Position numbers and translations under genes: made by a program. Shown here one piece after another: positions 21,393 through 31,995 of a stretch of DNA of 64,000 nt. A model generated the notes under the pieces. The model saw only the letters and a list, made by a program, of their open reading frames with translations, had not been told where the DNA came from and searched no databases. Source of the stretch: Psychromonas sp. SP041 (GTDB lineage Bacteria > Pseudomonadota > Gammaproteobacteria > Enterobacterales > Psychromonadaceae); NCBI RefSeq assembly GCF_000470315.2, contig NZ_CBRF02000008.1, forward strand, positions 1 through 64,000, in the 5' to 3' direction. Numbering within the stretch: position 1 is the first letter of the stretch; each line of letters opens with the position of its first letter.

Positions 21393-21679
21393 CCTGTAAC
21401 TAAATCATTAAATATCAATTCTTATTGCTGCCATACTAATGCTAACGAAGCTGTTTATAAAAAGATATCATAAGACAATTTCAATAATGGGACTTAGGCT
21501 ATAAGTTTAAGGTCTAGTTGTCGATAAAATAACAACTTTACAATCAATATTATGGCACATGTATACCTTGATTTATCGCCTTTCGACCCCAACTATACAT
21601 AATCGGTTCATTATTTTGTTTTAGTTTAGTAAATAAGTGCTTGTTACTATACTAAAATATACTTTTCGAGTTAAAAATT

Positions 21680-22084
21680 ATGGCAATATCAACAGTCAGG
21701 TTAGACAAATGGTTATGGGCTGCTCGATTCTATAAAACGCGGGGCTTAGCACGAGATATGGTGCAAGGTGGTAAAGTTCATTATAACGGCCAACGTTGTA
21801 AAGCGAGTAAAACAGTAGAACTTGGTGCTGTATTATCAATACGCCAAGGAGAACTTTTATTTGAAGTAACTGTAGAAGCCATTTCTGAACAACGTAGAGG
21901 GGCTCCGATTGCACAAACGTTATATCAGGAAACAGAAAAAAGTGTCGTTAAACGAGAACAACACCAGTTGCTTCGTAAGCTAAGTTTACAAAATGCACCA
22001 CACCCTGACCGTAAACCAAACAAAAAAGAACGCCGTGAGTTAATACACGCAAAAACACAACGTAACACAGCGAATTTTGATTAA
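21680..22084 (+). CDS. hslR: Heat shock protein 15 (ribosome-associated, S4 domain)
   Basis: 134 residues, like E. coli Hsp15. The S4 RNA-binding domain fills the first half (VRLDKWLWAARFYKTRGLARDMVQGGKVHYNG). A basic C-terminal tail follows. Hsp15 binds stalled 50S subunits carrying nascent chains and helps recycle them. It is directly upstream of hslO, the conserved arrangement, and divergent from gspC. Confidence 0.96.
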   Translation: MAISTVRLDKWLWAARFYKTRGLARDMVQGGKVHYNGQRCKASKTVELGAVLSIRQGELLFEVTVEAISEQRRGAPIAQTLYQETEKSVVKREQHQLLRKLSLQNAPHPDRKPNKKERRELIHAKTQRNTANFD

Positions 22085-22113
22085 CTGCTGCAGAATATAT
22101 ATTGAGAGAAATT

Positions 22114-22974
22114 ATGACAGACCAACTACAACGTTTCCTATTTGATGACTTTGAAATTCGCGGTGAAATTGCACAAGCACATAGTGCATTTGAGCAATGT
22201 ATTGATAACCATCATTATCCTAAAGAGATTGCCAATACTATTGGCGAGTTATTAATAGCGACTAGCTTACTAACCGCAACGTTAAAATTTAAAGGTAAAA
22301 TCACTGTACAAATTCAAGGTGATGGACCACTCAGCATGGCAGTCATTAACGCAAACCAAGATTTAGAAGTACGTGGTACAGCTCGCTATGAAGGCGATAC
22401 TACTGGGTTATCATTTTCACAATTAATTGGTAAAGGTAATCTTATGATTACTATCACGCCTGAAGATGGCGAACGCTACCAAGGAATAGTCGCATTAGAA
22501 AAAGACACGCTAGCGGCATGTTTAGAAGATTATTTTGTTCAATCTGAACAACTCGCGACTAAAATCAGCTTATTTGCAGATAGCCAAGCAACTCCTGTAC
22601 AGGCTGCTGGTCTATTAATTCAAACATTACCTGCTCACAGTGATACACATGAAGAAGACTTCGCTCATGTATGTGCATTAGCGGGAACAATTAAAGCTGA
22701 AGAAATTTATACATTACAAAACGATGAATTATTATTCCGTTTATATCATCAAGAGCAAGTGCGTTTATTCGAAATGCAACCAATTAGTTTCAAGTGCGGC
22801 TGCTCAGAAGAACGTTGTTTATCATCATTAGCGTCACTTGATGAAACAGAAATAAAAGAGATACTAGAAGAACAAGAAAGCATTGATATGCGTTGTGAAT
22901 ATTGCGCAACAACTTACTCTTTTAAAGAAAAAGATCTTCAAATTTTATTTACTTCTACAAATCCAAAACACTAA
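22114..22974 (+). CDS. hslO: Redox-regulated chaperone Hsp33
   Basis: 286 residues from the ATG at 22114, which has GAGAGAA upstream; an in-frame TTG 12 nt earlier is unlikely. The zinc-binding redox switch is visible: C228-G-C230 and C261-EY-C264. One extra cysteine, C235, lies within the first cluster. Oxidation releases zinc and activates the holdase. It follows hslR by 29 nt, probably in one transcript. Confidence 0.97.
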   Translation: MTDQLQRFLFDDFEIRGEIAQAHSAFEQCIDNHHYPKEIANTIGELLIATSLLTATLKFKGKITVQIQGDGPLSMAVINANQDLEVRGTARYEGDTTGLSFSQLIGKGNLMITITPEDGERYQGIVALEKDTLAACLEDYFVQSEQLATKISLFADSQATPVQAAGLLIQTLPAHSDTHEEDFAHVCALAGTIKAEEIYTLQNDELLFRLYHQEQVRLFEMQPISFKCGCSEERCLSSLASLDETEIKEILEEQESIDMRCEYCATTYSFKEKDLQILFTSTNPKH

Positions 22975-23148
22975 TTATCATACAAAAGTGTGACCTCACA
23001 AAGTTGCCATAGATATTTTTCTGTGGCATCTATTTGATCAAGAATTAGACCCAGATCCCACTTCTTTTCCCGCAATTCACTTACTCTCCAAATTCTTACT
23101 TCACTTTTTTTTAATAGAAAAATCATAAGTTATAAGGGGAAAAATAAC

Positions 23149-24768
23149 ATGGCTCAGACAGTACTATCAACAACACAACTGGAAAAGTACGGCATAACAG
23201 ATATCTCTGAGATTATTTACAATCCTAGTTATGAAACCTTATTTACAGAAGAAACAAATCCATCTTTAAGCGGTTATGAAAAAGGCATTATCACCGACAA
23301 TGGAACTGTTGCCGTTGATACAGGTATTTTCACTGGTCGCTCACCTAAAGATAAATACATATTAAAAGATGATACGACTCGCGATACTGTTTGGTGGAGC
23401 GATCAAGGTAAGAATGATAATAAAGCGATTGATCAATCAACATGGTCTGCGCTAAAAACGGTCGTAACAGATCAACTTTCTAATAAAAGACTCTTTGTGG
23501 TTGACGCTTATTGCGGAGCTAATGCTAACTCACGTTTAAAAGTGCGTTTTATTATGGAAGTTGCTTGGCAAGCACACTTTGTGACGAATATGTTTATTCG
23601 CCCAACCGCAGAAGAGCTAGTCAATTTTGAACCTGATTTTGTTGTAATGAATGGTTCTAAAACAAATAACACTCATTGGCAGCAGCAGGGACTTAACTCA
23701 GAGAATTTTGTGGCCTTTAACTTAACTGAAAAAATACAAGTTATCGGCGGCACTTGGTACGGTGGAGAAATGAAAAAGGGTTTATTCTCTGTCATGAACT
23801 ACTTATTGCCTCTCAATGGTATGGCTTCAATGCATTGCTCAGCTAATGTCGGAAAAGCTGGCGATACGGCTATTTTCTTTGGTTTATCTGGCACCGGTAA
23901 AACAACACTTTCAACAGACTCTAAACGTCAATTAATCGGTGATGATGAGCATGGTTGGGATGATGATGGTGTATTTAACTTTGAAGGAGGCTGTTACGCT
24001 AAAACAGTGCGTTTAAGTGCTGAAGCTGAACCCGATATCTTTGGCGCTATTAGACGTAATGCATTGTTAGAAAATGTGATGGTCAATGAACAAGGTACAG
24101 TAGATTACGATGATGCCAGTAAAACTGAAAATGGGCGAGTTTCATACCCGATTGAGCATATTGAAAATATCGTCAAGCCTATTTCAAAAGGTGGTCATGC
24201 TCAAAAGGTCATCTTCTTAACAGCTGATGCATTTGGCGTTTTACCGCCTGTATCTAAACTCACTAAAGCACAAACACAGTACCATTTCTTATCGGGTTTC
24301 ACTGCTAAGTTAGCCGGTACTGAGCGAGGCATAACAGAACCGACCCCAACTTTCTCAGCGTGTTTTGGTGCTGCCTTTTTAAGCCTGCATCCAACACAAT
24401 ACGCAGAACAATTAGTGAAACGTATGGAAGCCTGTGGTGCAGAAGCTTATCTCGTCAACACAGGATGGAATGGTTCTGGCAAACGTATTTCAATTAAAGA
24501 CACTCGCGGTATTATTGATGCTATTTTAGATGGCTCTATTGAAAAAGCAGAAACAAAAACTATCCCATTATTTAACTTAGAAGTGCCTACGGCATTACCT
24601 AATGTAAACAGTGCAATTTTAGATCCGCGTGATACTTATGCAGATGCCGAAGAATGGAATGTTAAAGCAGAGAAGCTAGCGCATTTGTTCATTGAAAATT
24701 TTGCTCGTTATACAGACAAAGTAGAAGGTAAAGTATTACTTTCTGCAGGACCAATATTTACAAGTTAA
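23149..24768 (+). CDS. pckA: Phosphoenolpyruvate carboxykinase (ATP)
   Basis: 539 residues, the usual length of the ATP-dependent enzyme. It converts oxaloacetate plus ATP to phosphoenolpyruvate, the entry to gluconeogenesis. The kinase-1a P-loop [13 protein letters not shown] is at 245-257. The substrate-binding part ([11 protein letters not shown]) is near residue 62. AAGGGGA precedes the ATG. A terminator follows, so it is probably a single-gene unit. Gluconeogenesis fits growth on uronates and other non-sugar carbon. Confidence 0.98.
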   Translation: MAQTVLSTTQLEKYGITDISEIIYNPSYETLFTEETNPSLSGYEKGIITDNGTVAVDTGIFTGRSPKDKYILKDDTTRDTVWWSDQGKNDNKAIDQSTWSALKTVVTDQLSNKRLFVVDAYCGANANSRLKVRFIMEVAWQAHFVTNMFIRPTAEELVNFEPDFVVMNGSKTNNTHWQQQGLNSENFVAFNLTEKIQVIGGTWYGGEMKKGLFSVMNYLLPLNGMASMHCSANVGKAGDTAIFFGLSGTGKTTLSTDSKRQLIGDDEHGWDDDGVFNFEGGCYAKTVRLSAEAEPDIFGAIRRNALLENVMVNEQGTVDYDDASKTENGRVSYPIEHIENIVKPISKGGHAQKVIFLTADAFGVLPPVSKLTKAQTQYHFLSGFTAKLAGTERGITEPTPTFSACFGAAFLSLHPTQYAEQLVKRMEACGAEAYLVNTGWNGSGKRISIKDTRGIIDAILDGSIEKAETKTIPLFNLEVPTALPNVNSAILDPRDTYADAEEWNVKAEKLAHLFIENFARYTDKVEGKVLLSAGPIFTS

Positions 24769-24793
24769 TAAACGCTTAAACTATTCGTGATAC

Positions 24794-24852
24794 AAAAAAG
24801 CCCATATTCACTGTTTAATGTAATATTAAATCGATGAATGTGGGCTTTTTTA
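24794..24852 (+). terminator. Terminator after pckA
   Basis: AAAAAAGCCCATATTCA pairs with TGAATGTGGGCTTTTTT across a 25-nt loop, followed by T residues. Confidence 0.85.
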
Positions 24853-25023
24853 TTTCAGTATTTTATTTTTCACAATCAAACAGCCTAATATATAGGGCTT
24901 AGGAGAGGTTGAACTTAGGTTGATAATATTGGTCTATTTTTTCCAGAAAAAGGATTTGAATATAATTGCTTATTTCTAACTGAGAAAATTTAGATAATCA
25001 ACTACCCTATAGGAAATAATAAA

Positions 25024-25695
25024 ATGAAATATTGGTTAACTTCTTTACTTTGTACGTTGATGCTCACTGGATGTGGCGGTAATTCATCAAGTAGCACAAC
25101 GGAATCAACGAGTGCCAACGATATAGAAAACACCTCAACAAGTTCACCTACTGAGGTTGATCAATCAAATGATGAAAGCACTTCCGATGAAACCTCAGTT
25201 AATGATTCGGCAACTGATTCTACGACTACAACTGATACCGCGACAGCAAGTGTCGATTACAGCCTAATGACATGTGAAAATGACTTATCTGATGTATTAG
25301 CACTAATTAACCAACTTCGTATTGAAAGCCAGACCTGCGGTGATACGAGTTACCCAGCCGTAGCAGAAGTGACTTGGAGTAGCACATTAACATTAGCTGC
25401 CACTGAGCATTCAAATAATATGGCAAATTATAACTTTTTCGATCATACAGGTTTAGATGGCAGTACTGTTGGCACACGTGTTACTGCACAAGGTTACACG
25501 TGGAGTCGTGTGTCTGAAAATATTGCCGGTGGTCAAACTTCAGCACAAGAAGTTGTTGATGGTTGGATGTCTAGTGAAGGTCACTGCACTAATATCATGA
25601 ATGCAGATGTGACTGAGATGGGATTAGCTTGCCAAGTAAATAGTGACTCTGACTATCAGCGTTATTGGACTCAAGTATTTGCTAAACCAAGATAG
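25024..25695 (+). CDS. CAP/SCP-domain lipoprotein
   Basis: 223 residues. The lipobox LMLTGC gives an acylated C17. A Ser/Thr/Asp/Glu-rich linker occupies about 20-78. The CAP domain follows, with conserved pieces LAATEHSNNMANYNFFDHTGLDGSTVGTR... read as: His in EHSNNMA, NFFDHTG, SENIAGGQ, and GHCTNIMN. Bacterial CAP proteins are exported and mostly of unknown function. Residue +2 after the Cys is Gly, so the protein is probably moved to the outer membrane. It lies between pckA and a repeat element, apparently alone. Confidence 0.88.
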   Translation: MKYWLTSLLCTLMLTGCGGNSSSSTTESTSANDIENTSTSSPTEVDQSNDESTSDETSVNDSATDSTTTTDTATASVDYSLMTCENDLSDVLALINQLRIESQTCGDTSYPAVAEVTWSSTLTLAATEHSNNMANYNFFDHTGLDGSTVGTRVTAQGYTWSRVSENIAGGQTSAQEVVDGWMSSEGHCTNIMNADVTEMGLACQVNSDSDYQRYWTQVFAKPR

Positions 25696-25755
25696 CTATA
25701 AAATTTAAAAGGAATTAGGCTTAATTCCTTTTAAATCATTACTTAGATTAGCGGC

Positions 25756-25927
25756 TATATATACTCGTCACCATTCAAGATGCAAAAATCAGAAAGTCCT
25801 GCGGGTCGCCAACTCGACAACCGATACTGCGTTGTAACACTCGATAAGGAATCGTCATTGCCATCATGTTACGCTTGGCCGAGTTAACGACTGAATAATA
25901 CATATTGGTTGATAATGAGTATACATA
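25756..25927 (-). repeat. Interspersed inverted-repeat element, copy 1 (MITE-like)
   Basis: The left end tatactcgtcaccattcaag matches the inverted right end of copy 2 (tatacccgttaccattcaag) in 17 of 20 positions. The interior, read in reverse, matches copy 2 over about 50 nt (aacatgatggcaatg..., ccttatcgagtgttacaacgcag). The right end gataatgagtatac is a degenerate inverse of the left end. No coding frame is seen. See copy 2 at 39764. Confidence 0.75.
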
Positions 25928-25957
25928 ATGGCTTTGAATGAATAAGCCTGATTTAAC

Positions 25958-26485
25958 TTAGCTTAACAACATTCTTACCCACATACCAAATGGACTAGTG
26001 AACCCAGTTGTTACAGAAGTTACTTCTCCTTTGTTAATCACAAGGATAGTCGGCGTTAAACTAATTCCCCATTCACGACCTATTTCCCCTTTAGGATCAT
26101 TGACTACAGTAAAATCATAATCTTTAGCACCAAGGTATTGTTGCACACGCTTATTTTCACCAGAATTCAGTGCAACAGTAACCACTTGCATCTGACCACT
26201 CACAAAATCAACAGAGGGAGAAACGAAGCTACAGACACTGCACCATGTGGCCCAGAAATAAACTAAAACAGGTTTATCTTGACTCATTGCGACCAAATCA
26301 ACCTTGCCTCCTTGTACACTGGTTACCACTAATTCAGGCGCTTTACCAGATGCAATGGATTGAGCTCGCCATATATCAACGCCCCAACCTAATACCAATG
26401 CTAACAGCACATAAACTGCGAATGACTTGATGCGTGCTCCCCAGCTTTTTTTTACTTTAGGTTGTTGAGGATTACGTTCAGTCAT
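25958..26485 (-). CDS. scsD: Thioredoxin-like membrane-anchored protein, ScsD type
   Basis: 175 residues: an N-terminal anchor (about 20-37) and a periplasmic thioredoxin fold with C82-SV-C85 (FWATWCSVC) and the cis-Pro loop SLTPTILV. It lies one base after the scsB-like gene, which suggests ScsD of the suppressor-of-copper-sensitivity family. The TlpA name would also fit. The role is disulfide reduction or metal stress tolerance in the periplasm. ScsC is not present. Confidence 0.85.
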   Translation of the reverse strand: MTERNPQQPKVKKSWGARIKSFAVYVLLALVLGWGVDIWRAQSIASGKAPELVVTSVQGGKVDLVAMSQDKPVLVYFWATWCSVCSFVSPSVDFVSGQMQVVTVALNSGENKRVQQYLGAKDYDFTVVNDPKGEIGREWGISLTPTILVINKGEVTSVTTGFTSPFGMWVRMLLS

Positions 26486-26486
26486 C

Positions 26487-28595
26487 TTATTGCCCCTTTG
26501 CTTGTTCTATCGCATTAAGAACATCATCACTATTTAAAATAGTAGATAACTCAATACCATTAGGTGCCGCTGGGCCATAAATAATATTAAAAGGAACACC
26601 ATAACGTCCGAATGATTGTAAATAGGCTGTCACAGAGTCAGAACGTACTGTCCAATCACCACTCATCGCTATAACACCGTCTTCTTGTAATGCACTATAA
26701 ATAGGATCTTGTAATAACACGCCAATTTTATTGGCCTTACAAGTGACACACCACTTTGCAGTCACATCTACAAAGACAACATTGCCTTTTTTCACTTCTT
26801 CCTCTATTAACTGTGCGTTTAATGGTACCCAAGAAATCTCATCTTGTAGTGGATTCGCCCAATGCTTAGCCGTTAAACTGCCTACGATCAAAGCAATAGC
26901 AGCCACGATCATAAACACACCAAAAATAATAAAGAATAAACGTTTACCATGCTTTTTGAGAATCAAAGCAGCAAATATAATTAAAATAAATACGGCCACT
27001 AAAATGCTATAAAGCAGTCCGATAAAGCTACTTAGCAAACTCACTAACCATAAACATGTCGCTAAAATAAGTAAACCGAACACCAGCTTAATAGTGCCCA
27101 TCCACTTACCAGGCTTAGGCATTAACAATGCAATACTTGGGAATAAAGCAATTAATAACCAAGGTAATGCCATCCCTAAACCTAACGCAGTAAAGACAGC
27201 AAATAATTGCCATGAAGAAGCACCTAAGGCAAATGCAACCGCCGTTCCCAAGAAAGGTGCGCTACAAGGTGTGGCTAATAATGTTGCAAACATGCCTTGC
27301 AAATAATGACCTAGGTAAGAATGGCCACCTTTTGTCGCTAACCAAGTTTGCATTGAAGGAGGTAATTGAATTTCAAATAAACCCAGCATATTAGCAGTAA
27401 AGATAGCGGTAACAATTACCATGAAGGTGATGAAATAAGGGCTTTGGAATTGTATTCCCCAACCTAATGCTTCACCTGACAGTTTAAGTACTAATAGAAA
27501 CAGCGCCAATAACCAGAATGAGCTAACAATACCCGCACTAGAAGCTAAGAATTGTTTACGTACTTGTGAACGTTGACTACCATCGACGCCTAAGACTGAA
27601 CTCAGTTTCATGCCTAATACAGGTAATACACAAGGCATTATATTTAAAATTAAACCGCCTATTAATGCGACCAAAAAGATAGACCAAATAGATTCTCCAA
27701 CGGCTGAGATAGTCTGATTACCTAAGGTAGTGGCAATTTCTACAGCAATATCTGCATCAACCACTGTAATGTTGACATTGGCATTACTTAAGTCGACCTC
27801 GCCTCCCCAACTGCTTGCATTAAACGTAGCGGTGACCTGTTTACCTAAAACGGAAATAATAGGCTTAGAAAAGAAGACATTCTCTAATTCAGGATCGTTG
27901 CTATCAATGAACAAATCAGGTGCTTCCCATCCTATTTGATGCACTAACTGCACTGACACTTCTTGATTAAATTGATCCCATGAACTAATAATATTCGTAA
28001 TATTTGCATTATTTTTTTGTATTTTAATGGCATGTTGGTCGACTAAAATAGGCACACTACTGGTCGCTTGCGCATAAGCAAACGCAACATCTTCATTAAT
28101 GGCCAGTTGGTTAGGATCAAAACTTAAATCAATTTCGTAATCAGTTAATACACAAATCGTCGTACATGAAGCTAGCGTTAACGTACCTTTTAAACGGCTG
28201 ACTTGTTGAGGGTCTGTCAGTTGTAACTGAATGGGAAAATGAATTTGATCTTTATAACCAACGGTTTCAACGCCTAATACGGGATAACGTTTAGGTGTTG
28301 GCCAAGACCAATCAACTGTATCAATATTATATGATTGATCAGTCCATTCAAATGTAGGAGCAACCCCGCCTTCACCTGGAGATCGCCAATATGTTTTCCA
28401 ATCTTTCGCTAAATCAACATTCAAAATACCATTCACAGCATTTTCTTGAACTTGCCCTGTTAGCTGCAAATTAACTTTAACAGGCAGGTGGTTAAAATTA
28501 GTGATCCACCCTGTTTCTGGCGCTTGTGCAAATGCACTACTAGATAGACCAAAAATGAACAGTAACAATAAAAAACAATGCTTTAAAAAAGGCAT
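26487..28595 (-). CDS. scsB: DsbD/ScsB family thiol:disulfide interchange protein
   Basis: 702 residues from the ATG at 28595 (GGAG upstream); the longer frame adds 28 codons with no ribosome site. A signal peptide ends near AFA-QAPETG. The N-terminal domain has a Cys pair (SCTTIC). Eight-helix core cysteines are in IMPCVLPVLGMKL and ATPCSAPFLGTA. The C-terminal thioredoxin domain carries KWCVTCK. It passes electrons from cytoplasmic thioredoxin to periplasmic partners, here probably the adjacent ScsD. The length and extra N-terminal domain favour ScsB over DsbD. Confidence 0.9.
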   Translation of the reverse strand: MPFLKHCFLLLLFIFGLSSSAFAQAPETGWITNFNHLPVKVNLQLTGQVQENAVNGILNVDLAKDWKTYWRSPGEGGVAPTFEWTDQSYNIDTVDWSWPTPKRYPVLGVETVGYKDQIHFPIQLQLTDPQQVSRLKGTLTLASCTTICVLTDYEIDLSFDPNQLAINEDVAFAYAQATSSVPILVDQHAIKIQKNNANITNIISSWDQFNQEVSVQLVHQIGWEAPDLFIDSNDPELENVFFSKPIISVLGKQVTATFNASSWGGEVDLSNANVNITVVDADIAVEIATTLGNQTISAVGESIWSIFLVALIGGLILNIMPCVLPVLGMKLSSVLGVDGSQRSQVRKQFLASSAGIVSSFWLLALFLLVLKLSGEALGWGIQFQSPYFITFMVIVTAIFTANMLGLFEIQLPPSMQTWLATKGGHSYLGHYLQGMFATLLATPCSAPFLGTAVAFALGASSWQLFAVFTALGLGMALPWLLIALFPSIALLMPKPGKWMGTIKLVFGLLILATCLWLVSLLSSFIGLLYSILVAVFILIIFAALILKKHGKRLFFIIFGVFMIVAAIALIVGSLTAKHWANPLQDEISWVPLNAQLIEEEVKKGNVVFVDVTAKWCVTCKANKIGVLLQDPIYSALQEDGVIAMSGDWTVRSDSVTAYLQSFGRYGVPFNIIYGPAAPNGIELSTILNSDDVLNAIEQAKGQ

Positions 28596-28929
28596 GAAAA
28601 CTCCGAGAAAATACCAAATGAAATAGTTTGTAGCACAAATATATGCCTGTGACTGAATAAAGATTAAAAAGTTCGCCATAATTAAACATAGTAGACCGCC
28701 AACGATCTAAATTTATTGCATTTTAAATCTAATTATTGATGAAATAATTTATATCGTTATTTATGCACTTATTTATATAACAACAAAGTAATCCCTTTGC
28801 TTAAGTTACAACGTATAAGGTGTACAATTATAAAATATAAAACAACAATAGATATTATCGTATTGCTGTTCTTGATTAAAAGAATGATTACTTTATTACA
28901 ACATTACTTTTCAACATGGAGTTCCCTTT

Positions 28930-29919
28930 ATGAAAGTCGCAATGTTCAGTTCCCGTAGTTATGATATTCAGCATTTCGAACCATTGATTTCAGACCCTAT
29001 CAGCATCAACTTTTTTGATACTCAACTTAATTCACACACCGCAGCATTGGCTACTGGCTATGATGCTATATGTGCCTTTGTAAACGATGATTTAAGTGCC
29101 CCGGTTTTAACTCAGCTTCACGCATTAGGCATAAAATATATTGCCATGCGTTGTGCTGGTTTTAATAATATTGACTTATTTTGTGCAAAATCACTGGGTA
29201 TGACGATCGTTCGTGTTCCTGCTTATTCACCAGAAGCGGTAGCAGAGCATGCCATTGCATTATTAATGACGCTTAACAGACGCACGCACAAAGCATATCA
29301 ACGCACCCGTGATGCAAACTTTTCATTAGAAGGGTTAGTTGGCTTTAATCTACATGGTAAAACCGTTGGAATTATCGGGACCGGTAAAATTGGATTAGCA
29401 ACAATGGCCATTTTTAAAGGTTTTGGTTGTAAAATATTAGCTTCTGACCCTTACCCATCAGATAAAGCGACGGCATTAGGCGCAGAGTACGTTAGCTTAG
29501 AAACACTCTTTGAAAACAGCGACGTGATTAGCCTGCATTGCCCACTCACTAGTGACAATAAACACTTATTAAATAAAGACACATTTGCATTAATGAAAGA
29601 TGGTGTCACCATTATTAATACCAGTCGAGGTGGTTTATTGAATGCACATGATGCTATTGAAGCATTAAAATCAGGCCGTATTGGTGGCTTAGGTCTAGAT
29701 GTATATGAAGAAGAAGAGCATTTATTCTTTAATGACCATTCAAGTGAAATTATTGCCGATGATATTTTCCGTCGTTTGTCTGCTTGCCACAATGTGATAT
29801 TTACAGGTCACCAAGCTTTCTTAACTAAAGAAGCATTAACGAGTATTGCACAAACAACGCTCGATAATTTACGTGAGCTATTAGAAGATGACACGAGTGT
29901 TAATCAAGTTAGTGAATAG
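28930..29919 (+). CDS. ldhA: D-lactate dehydrogenase
   Basis: 329 residues, the length of fermentative D-LDH. It reduces pyruvate with NADH to D-lactate. The NAD-binding motif GIIGTGKIG is near residue 149, and the family N-terminus MKVAMFSSRSYD is present. The catalytic Arg, Glu and His are in NTSRGGLL, DVYEEE and TGHQAFLT. It is divergent from scsB across a 334-nt spacer that should hold both promoters; I saw no clear operator there. Confidence 0.96.
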   Translation: MKVAMFSSRSYDIQHFEPLISDPISINFFDTQLNSHTAALATGYDAICAFVNDDLSAPVLTQLHALGIKYIAMRCAGFNNIDLFCAKSLGMTIVRVPAYSPEAVAEHAIALLMTLNRRTHKAYQRTRDANFSLEGLVGFNLHGKTVGIIGTGKIGLATMAIFKGFGCKILASDPYPSDKATALGAEYVSLETLFENSDVISLHCPLTSDNKHLLNKDTFALMKDGVTIINTSRGGLLNAHDAIEALKSGRIGGLGLDVYEEEEHLFFNDHSSEIIADDIFRRLSACHNVIFTGHQAFLTKEALTSIAQTTLDNLRELLEDDTSVNQVSE

Positions 29920-29936
29920 TCACTAACATTACTCAA

Positions 29937-29987
29937 CAGATAAAACCGTAATAAGCTTTATAAGTTAAGGGTTTTATCTGTTTTTAT
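29937..29987. terminator. Terminator between ldhA and the convergent methyltransferase
   Basis: CAGATAAAACC pairs with GGTTTTATCTG, followed by TTTTTAT on the plus strand. Confidence 0.75.
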
Positions 29988-29996
29988 ACACTACCT

Positions 29997-30452
29997 TTAA
30001 AGCCAACGTCTAACTTTCTGCTTATAGTCGATAAATGACTGTTCAAAAAGAATTTCTAACGCAACCTCTTCCGGCTTAATGAAACATTTATTCATTGTCA
30101 TAATATAAAGAGGTAATAAAACTAAACTCAATAGATTACCCAACAGCAAAACCTCAGCGATTAAGGCCCCCAATAATCCTAAATACATAGGGTTTCGAGA
30201 ATAACGATATATTCCAGAAATGACTAAACTCGTGGCTTTTTCAGGTGTCGTTGGGTCGACTGTCGTCTTTGCCTTTTTAAACCTCCAACCACTACTCAGG
30301 ATGACTAACACAGAAGCACACAAAACAAAGCCAGAAACCCCACTCAAGACAAGTGAACCAACATTAAAAAAAGGAATTAACAAGCCCATCAAATATATCA
30401 CGAGCATAAATAACAGAGTGACTAACGGAGGATACTTCATCATTCGTTGCAT
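29997..30452 (-). CDS. Membrane methyltransferase, isoprenylcysteine carboxyl methyltransferase-like
   Basis: 151 residues from the ATG at 30452 (AAGGG upstream). An in-frame start 24 codons earlier lacks a ribosome site. There are three to four membrane helices and the family signature SGIYRYSRNPMYLG with a downstream Glu (IKPEEVALE). Bacterial members of this fold (ICMT/PEMT-like) use S-adenosylmethionine, but their substrates are mostly unknown. Confidence 0.82.
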   Translation of the reverse strand: MQRMMKYPPLVTLLFMLVIYLMGLLIPFFNVGSLVLSGVSGFVLCASVLVILSSGWRFKKAKTTVDPTTPEKATSLVISGIYRYSRNPMYLGLLGALIAEVLLLGNLLSLVLLPLYIMTMNKCFIKPEEVALEILFEQSFIDYKQKVRRWL

Positions 30453-30678
30453 TTTATTACCCTTTTTCCATAAACAGATCATTAAATAAAGTGTTACTAA
30501 CACTAAGATCAATAAAAGCAGCACGATTAAATGCCAGAATAAATAATAGTAACGTGTTGAAAATCTATAACTTACCTTGTGTAGCCATTATTTTATAGGA
30601 TTTTTAGCATGCAAATTGTGCAGAGAGGACTTTTTTAGTTTAAACTGCGCGACTAAATTAATTCCAGAGGAAAATGAT

Positions 30679-31248
30679 ATGTCTGATAAAGTCTTTATCA
30701 CTGCACAACAATTACTTGAAGACTCATTTCGTCTTGCAGCACAAGTTTACGATAGTGGTTTTCGCCCACAGTTTATTGTTGGTATTTGGCGTGGCGGCGC
30801 TCCAATCGGTATTGCAGTTCAAGAATTCTTTGACTATCAAAAAGTAGAGACAGATCATATCGCTGTACGTACTTCTTCTTATTACGGTATCGGTAAACAA
30901 AGTAAAACAATTAAAGTACACGGTTTACATTACATTATTGAAAATGCTAATGCCGATGATGGCTTGCTAATTGTAGATGACGTATTTGACTCAGGGCGCA
31001 GTGTTGTTGCGTTAACTGAAAAACTAAATGAAGTAATGCGCTTAAATATGCCACGCGACGTACGCATAGCAACGCCTTATTACAAGCCTAAGAACAAAGC
31101 CGTATCTATTGTGCCAGACTACTATATTCATGAATCAGATGAATGGTTAGTGTTCCCACATGAAGTATCAGGTTTGTCACCTAAAGAAATTTCTGAAGGT
31201 AAAAGCGACTTAAAAAATATCGCACACTTGTTTACTAGAGAAGACTAA
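30679..31248 (+). CDS. Purine phosphoribosyltransferase (hypoxanthine type)
   Basis: 189 residues from the ATG at 30679 with AGAGGAAA upstream; the frame is open 34 codons further but without family likeness. The PRPP-binding loop is LLIVDDVFDSGRSV. GIWRGGAPIGI is the pyrophosphate loop region. It salvages hypoxanthine and/or xanthine and guanine in the cytoplasm. Exact base preference cannot be read from sequence. Confidence 0.88.
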   Translation: MSDKVFITAQQLLEDSFRLAAQVYDSGFRPQFIVGIWRGGAPIGIAVQEFFDYQKVETDHIAVRTSSYYGIGKQSKTIKVHGLHYIIENANADDGLLIVDDVFDSGRSVVALTEKLNEVMRLNMPRDVRIATPYYKPKNKAVSIVPDYYIHESDEWLVFPHEVSGLSPKEISEGKSDLKNIAHLFTRED

Positions 31249-31306
31249 AAAATTACTTATAGTTAATTAGGTTTAAAGTAGCTTAAGCTTAATAATACGA
31301 TTTTAT

Positions 31307-31335
31307 AAAAGGAGACTATTTCGTCTCCTTTTTTG
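31307..31335 (+). terminator. Terminator after the phosphoribosyltransferase
   Basis: AAAAGGAGAC-TATTTC-GTCTCCTTTTTT, a canonical hairpin with T run. Confidence 0.9.
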
Positions 31336-31376
31336 TATCGAAAAAATTAAACAACAACTAAAAAGTGAATAGTCAC

Positions 31377-31976
31377 TTACTTTTTAACCTCTATAAATTC
31401 TTGGCTTGCTTTTAACACATCCTCATATAAAGCAAAAAATACGACACTCAGATCTACATAATTTTCCCTCAATACTTTTCCTGTTTCAGCTAAAGGTGCC
31501 ATTCGTTCGCTTCGTGTTGCCATACGTTTTAAAGCATATTCAATATTTTCTATCTTTTGATAGGACTCGAGCCACTTATCTTGCCAAACCCAACCATTAA
31601 TACGTTCAAAACGTTCTGGTAAAATAACGTCCTTTGCTTGTGTTTCACTCACAATCTTTTGTTCTGCTAATTGGCAAAATTCAGCTAAAGTTAAATGATG
31701 AAAAGTGGTCCAATGTCGAGCCAAGAAATGATCCCAGAACATATCAAGTGCAATAGGCGCGTAACGCCGTAATACTTTAGGAAATAGTAATTTAGCAGCG
31801 AGTACTTGTGGGTGTTTATCCGTAAAACTATCGACATAACGATGTAAACGGATACCTTGGACTATATTAGTAGGAAATTGACCATCAGGATTGCCTTTAA
31901 CGAAATCTCCTAAAAAATTACCACTAAAACTCGTATTGGTAGAAGCCGCTATATGTAAATGTGCAAGATAGTTCAT
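31377..31976 (-). CDS. acpH: Acyl carrier protein phosphodiesterase
   Basis: 199 residues of the AcpH family (MNYLAHLHIAA start; NFLGDFVKG; RLHRYVDSFTDKHP; DMFWDHFLARHW). Conserved His and Asp residues resemble an HD-type metal site. It removes 4'-phosphopantetheine from acyl carrier protein. AAGG precedes the ATG. It follows the EamA gene by 19 nt and is probably co-transcribed. Confidence 0.92.
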   Translation of the reverse strand: MNYLAHLHIAASTNTSFSGNFLGDFVKGNPDGQFPTNIVQGIRLHRYVDSFTDKHPQVLAAKLLFPKVLRRYAPIALDMFWDHFLARHWTTFHHLTLAEFCQLAEQKIVSETQAKDVILPERFERINGWVWQDKWLESYQKIENIEYALKRMATRSERMAPLAETGKVLRENYVDLSVVFFALYEDVLKASQEFIEVKK

Positions 31977-31995
31977 AATGGCTTTACCTTAATCG

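Noticed and set aside
22988-23000. TGTGACCTCACA as a CRP site upstream of pckA
   Set aside because: The half-sites are perfect but only 2 nt apart instead of 6, so the spacing does not suit CRP.
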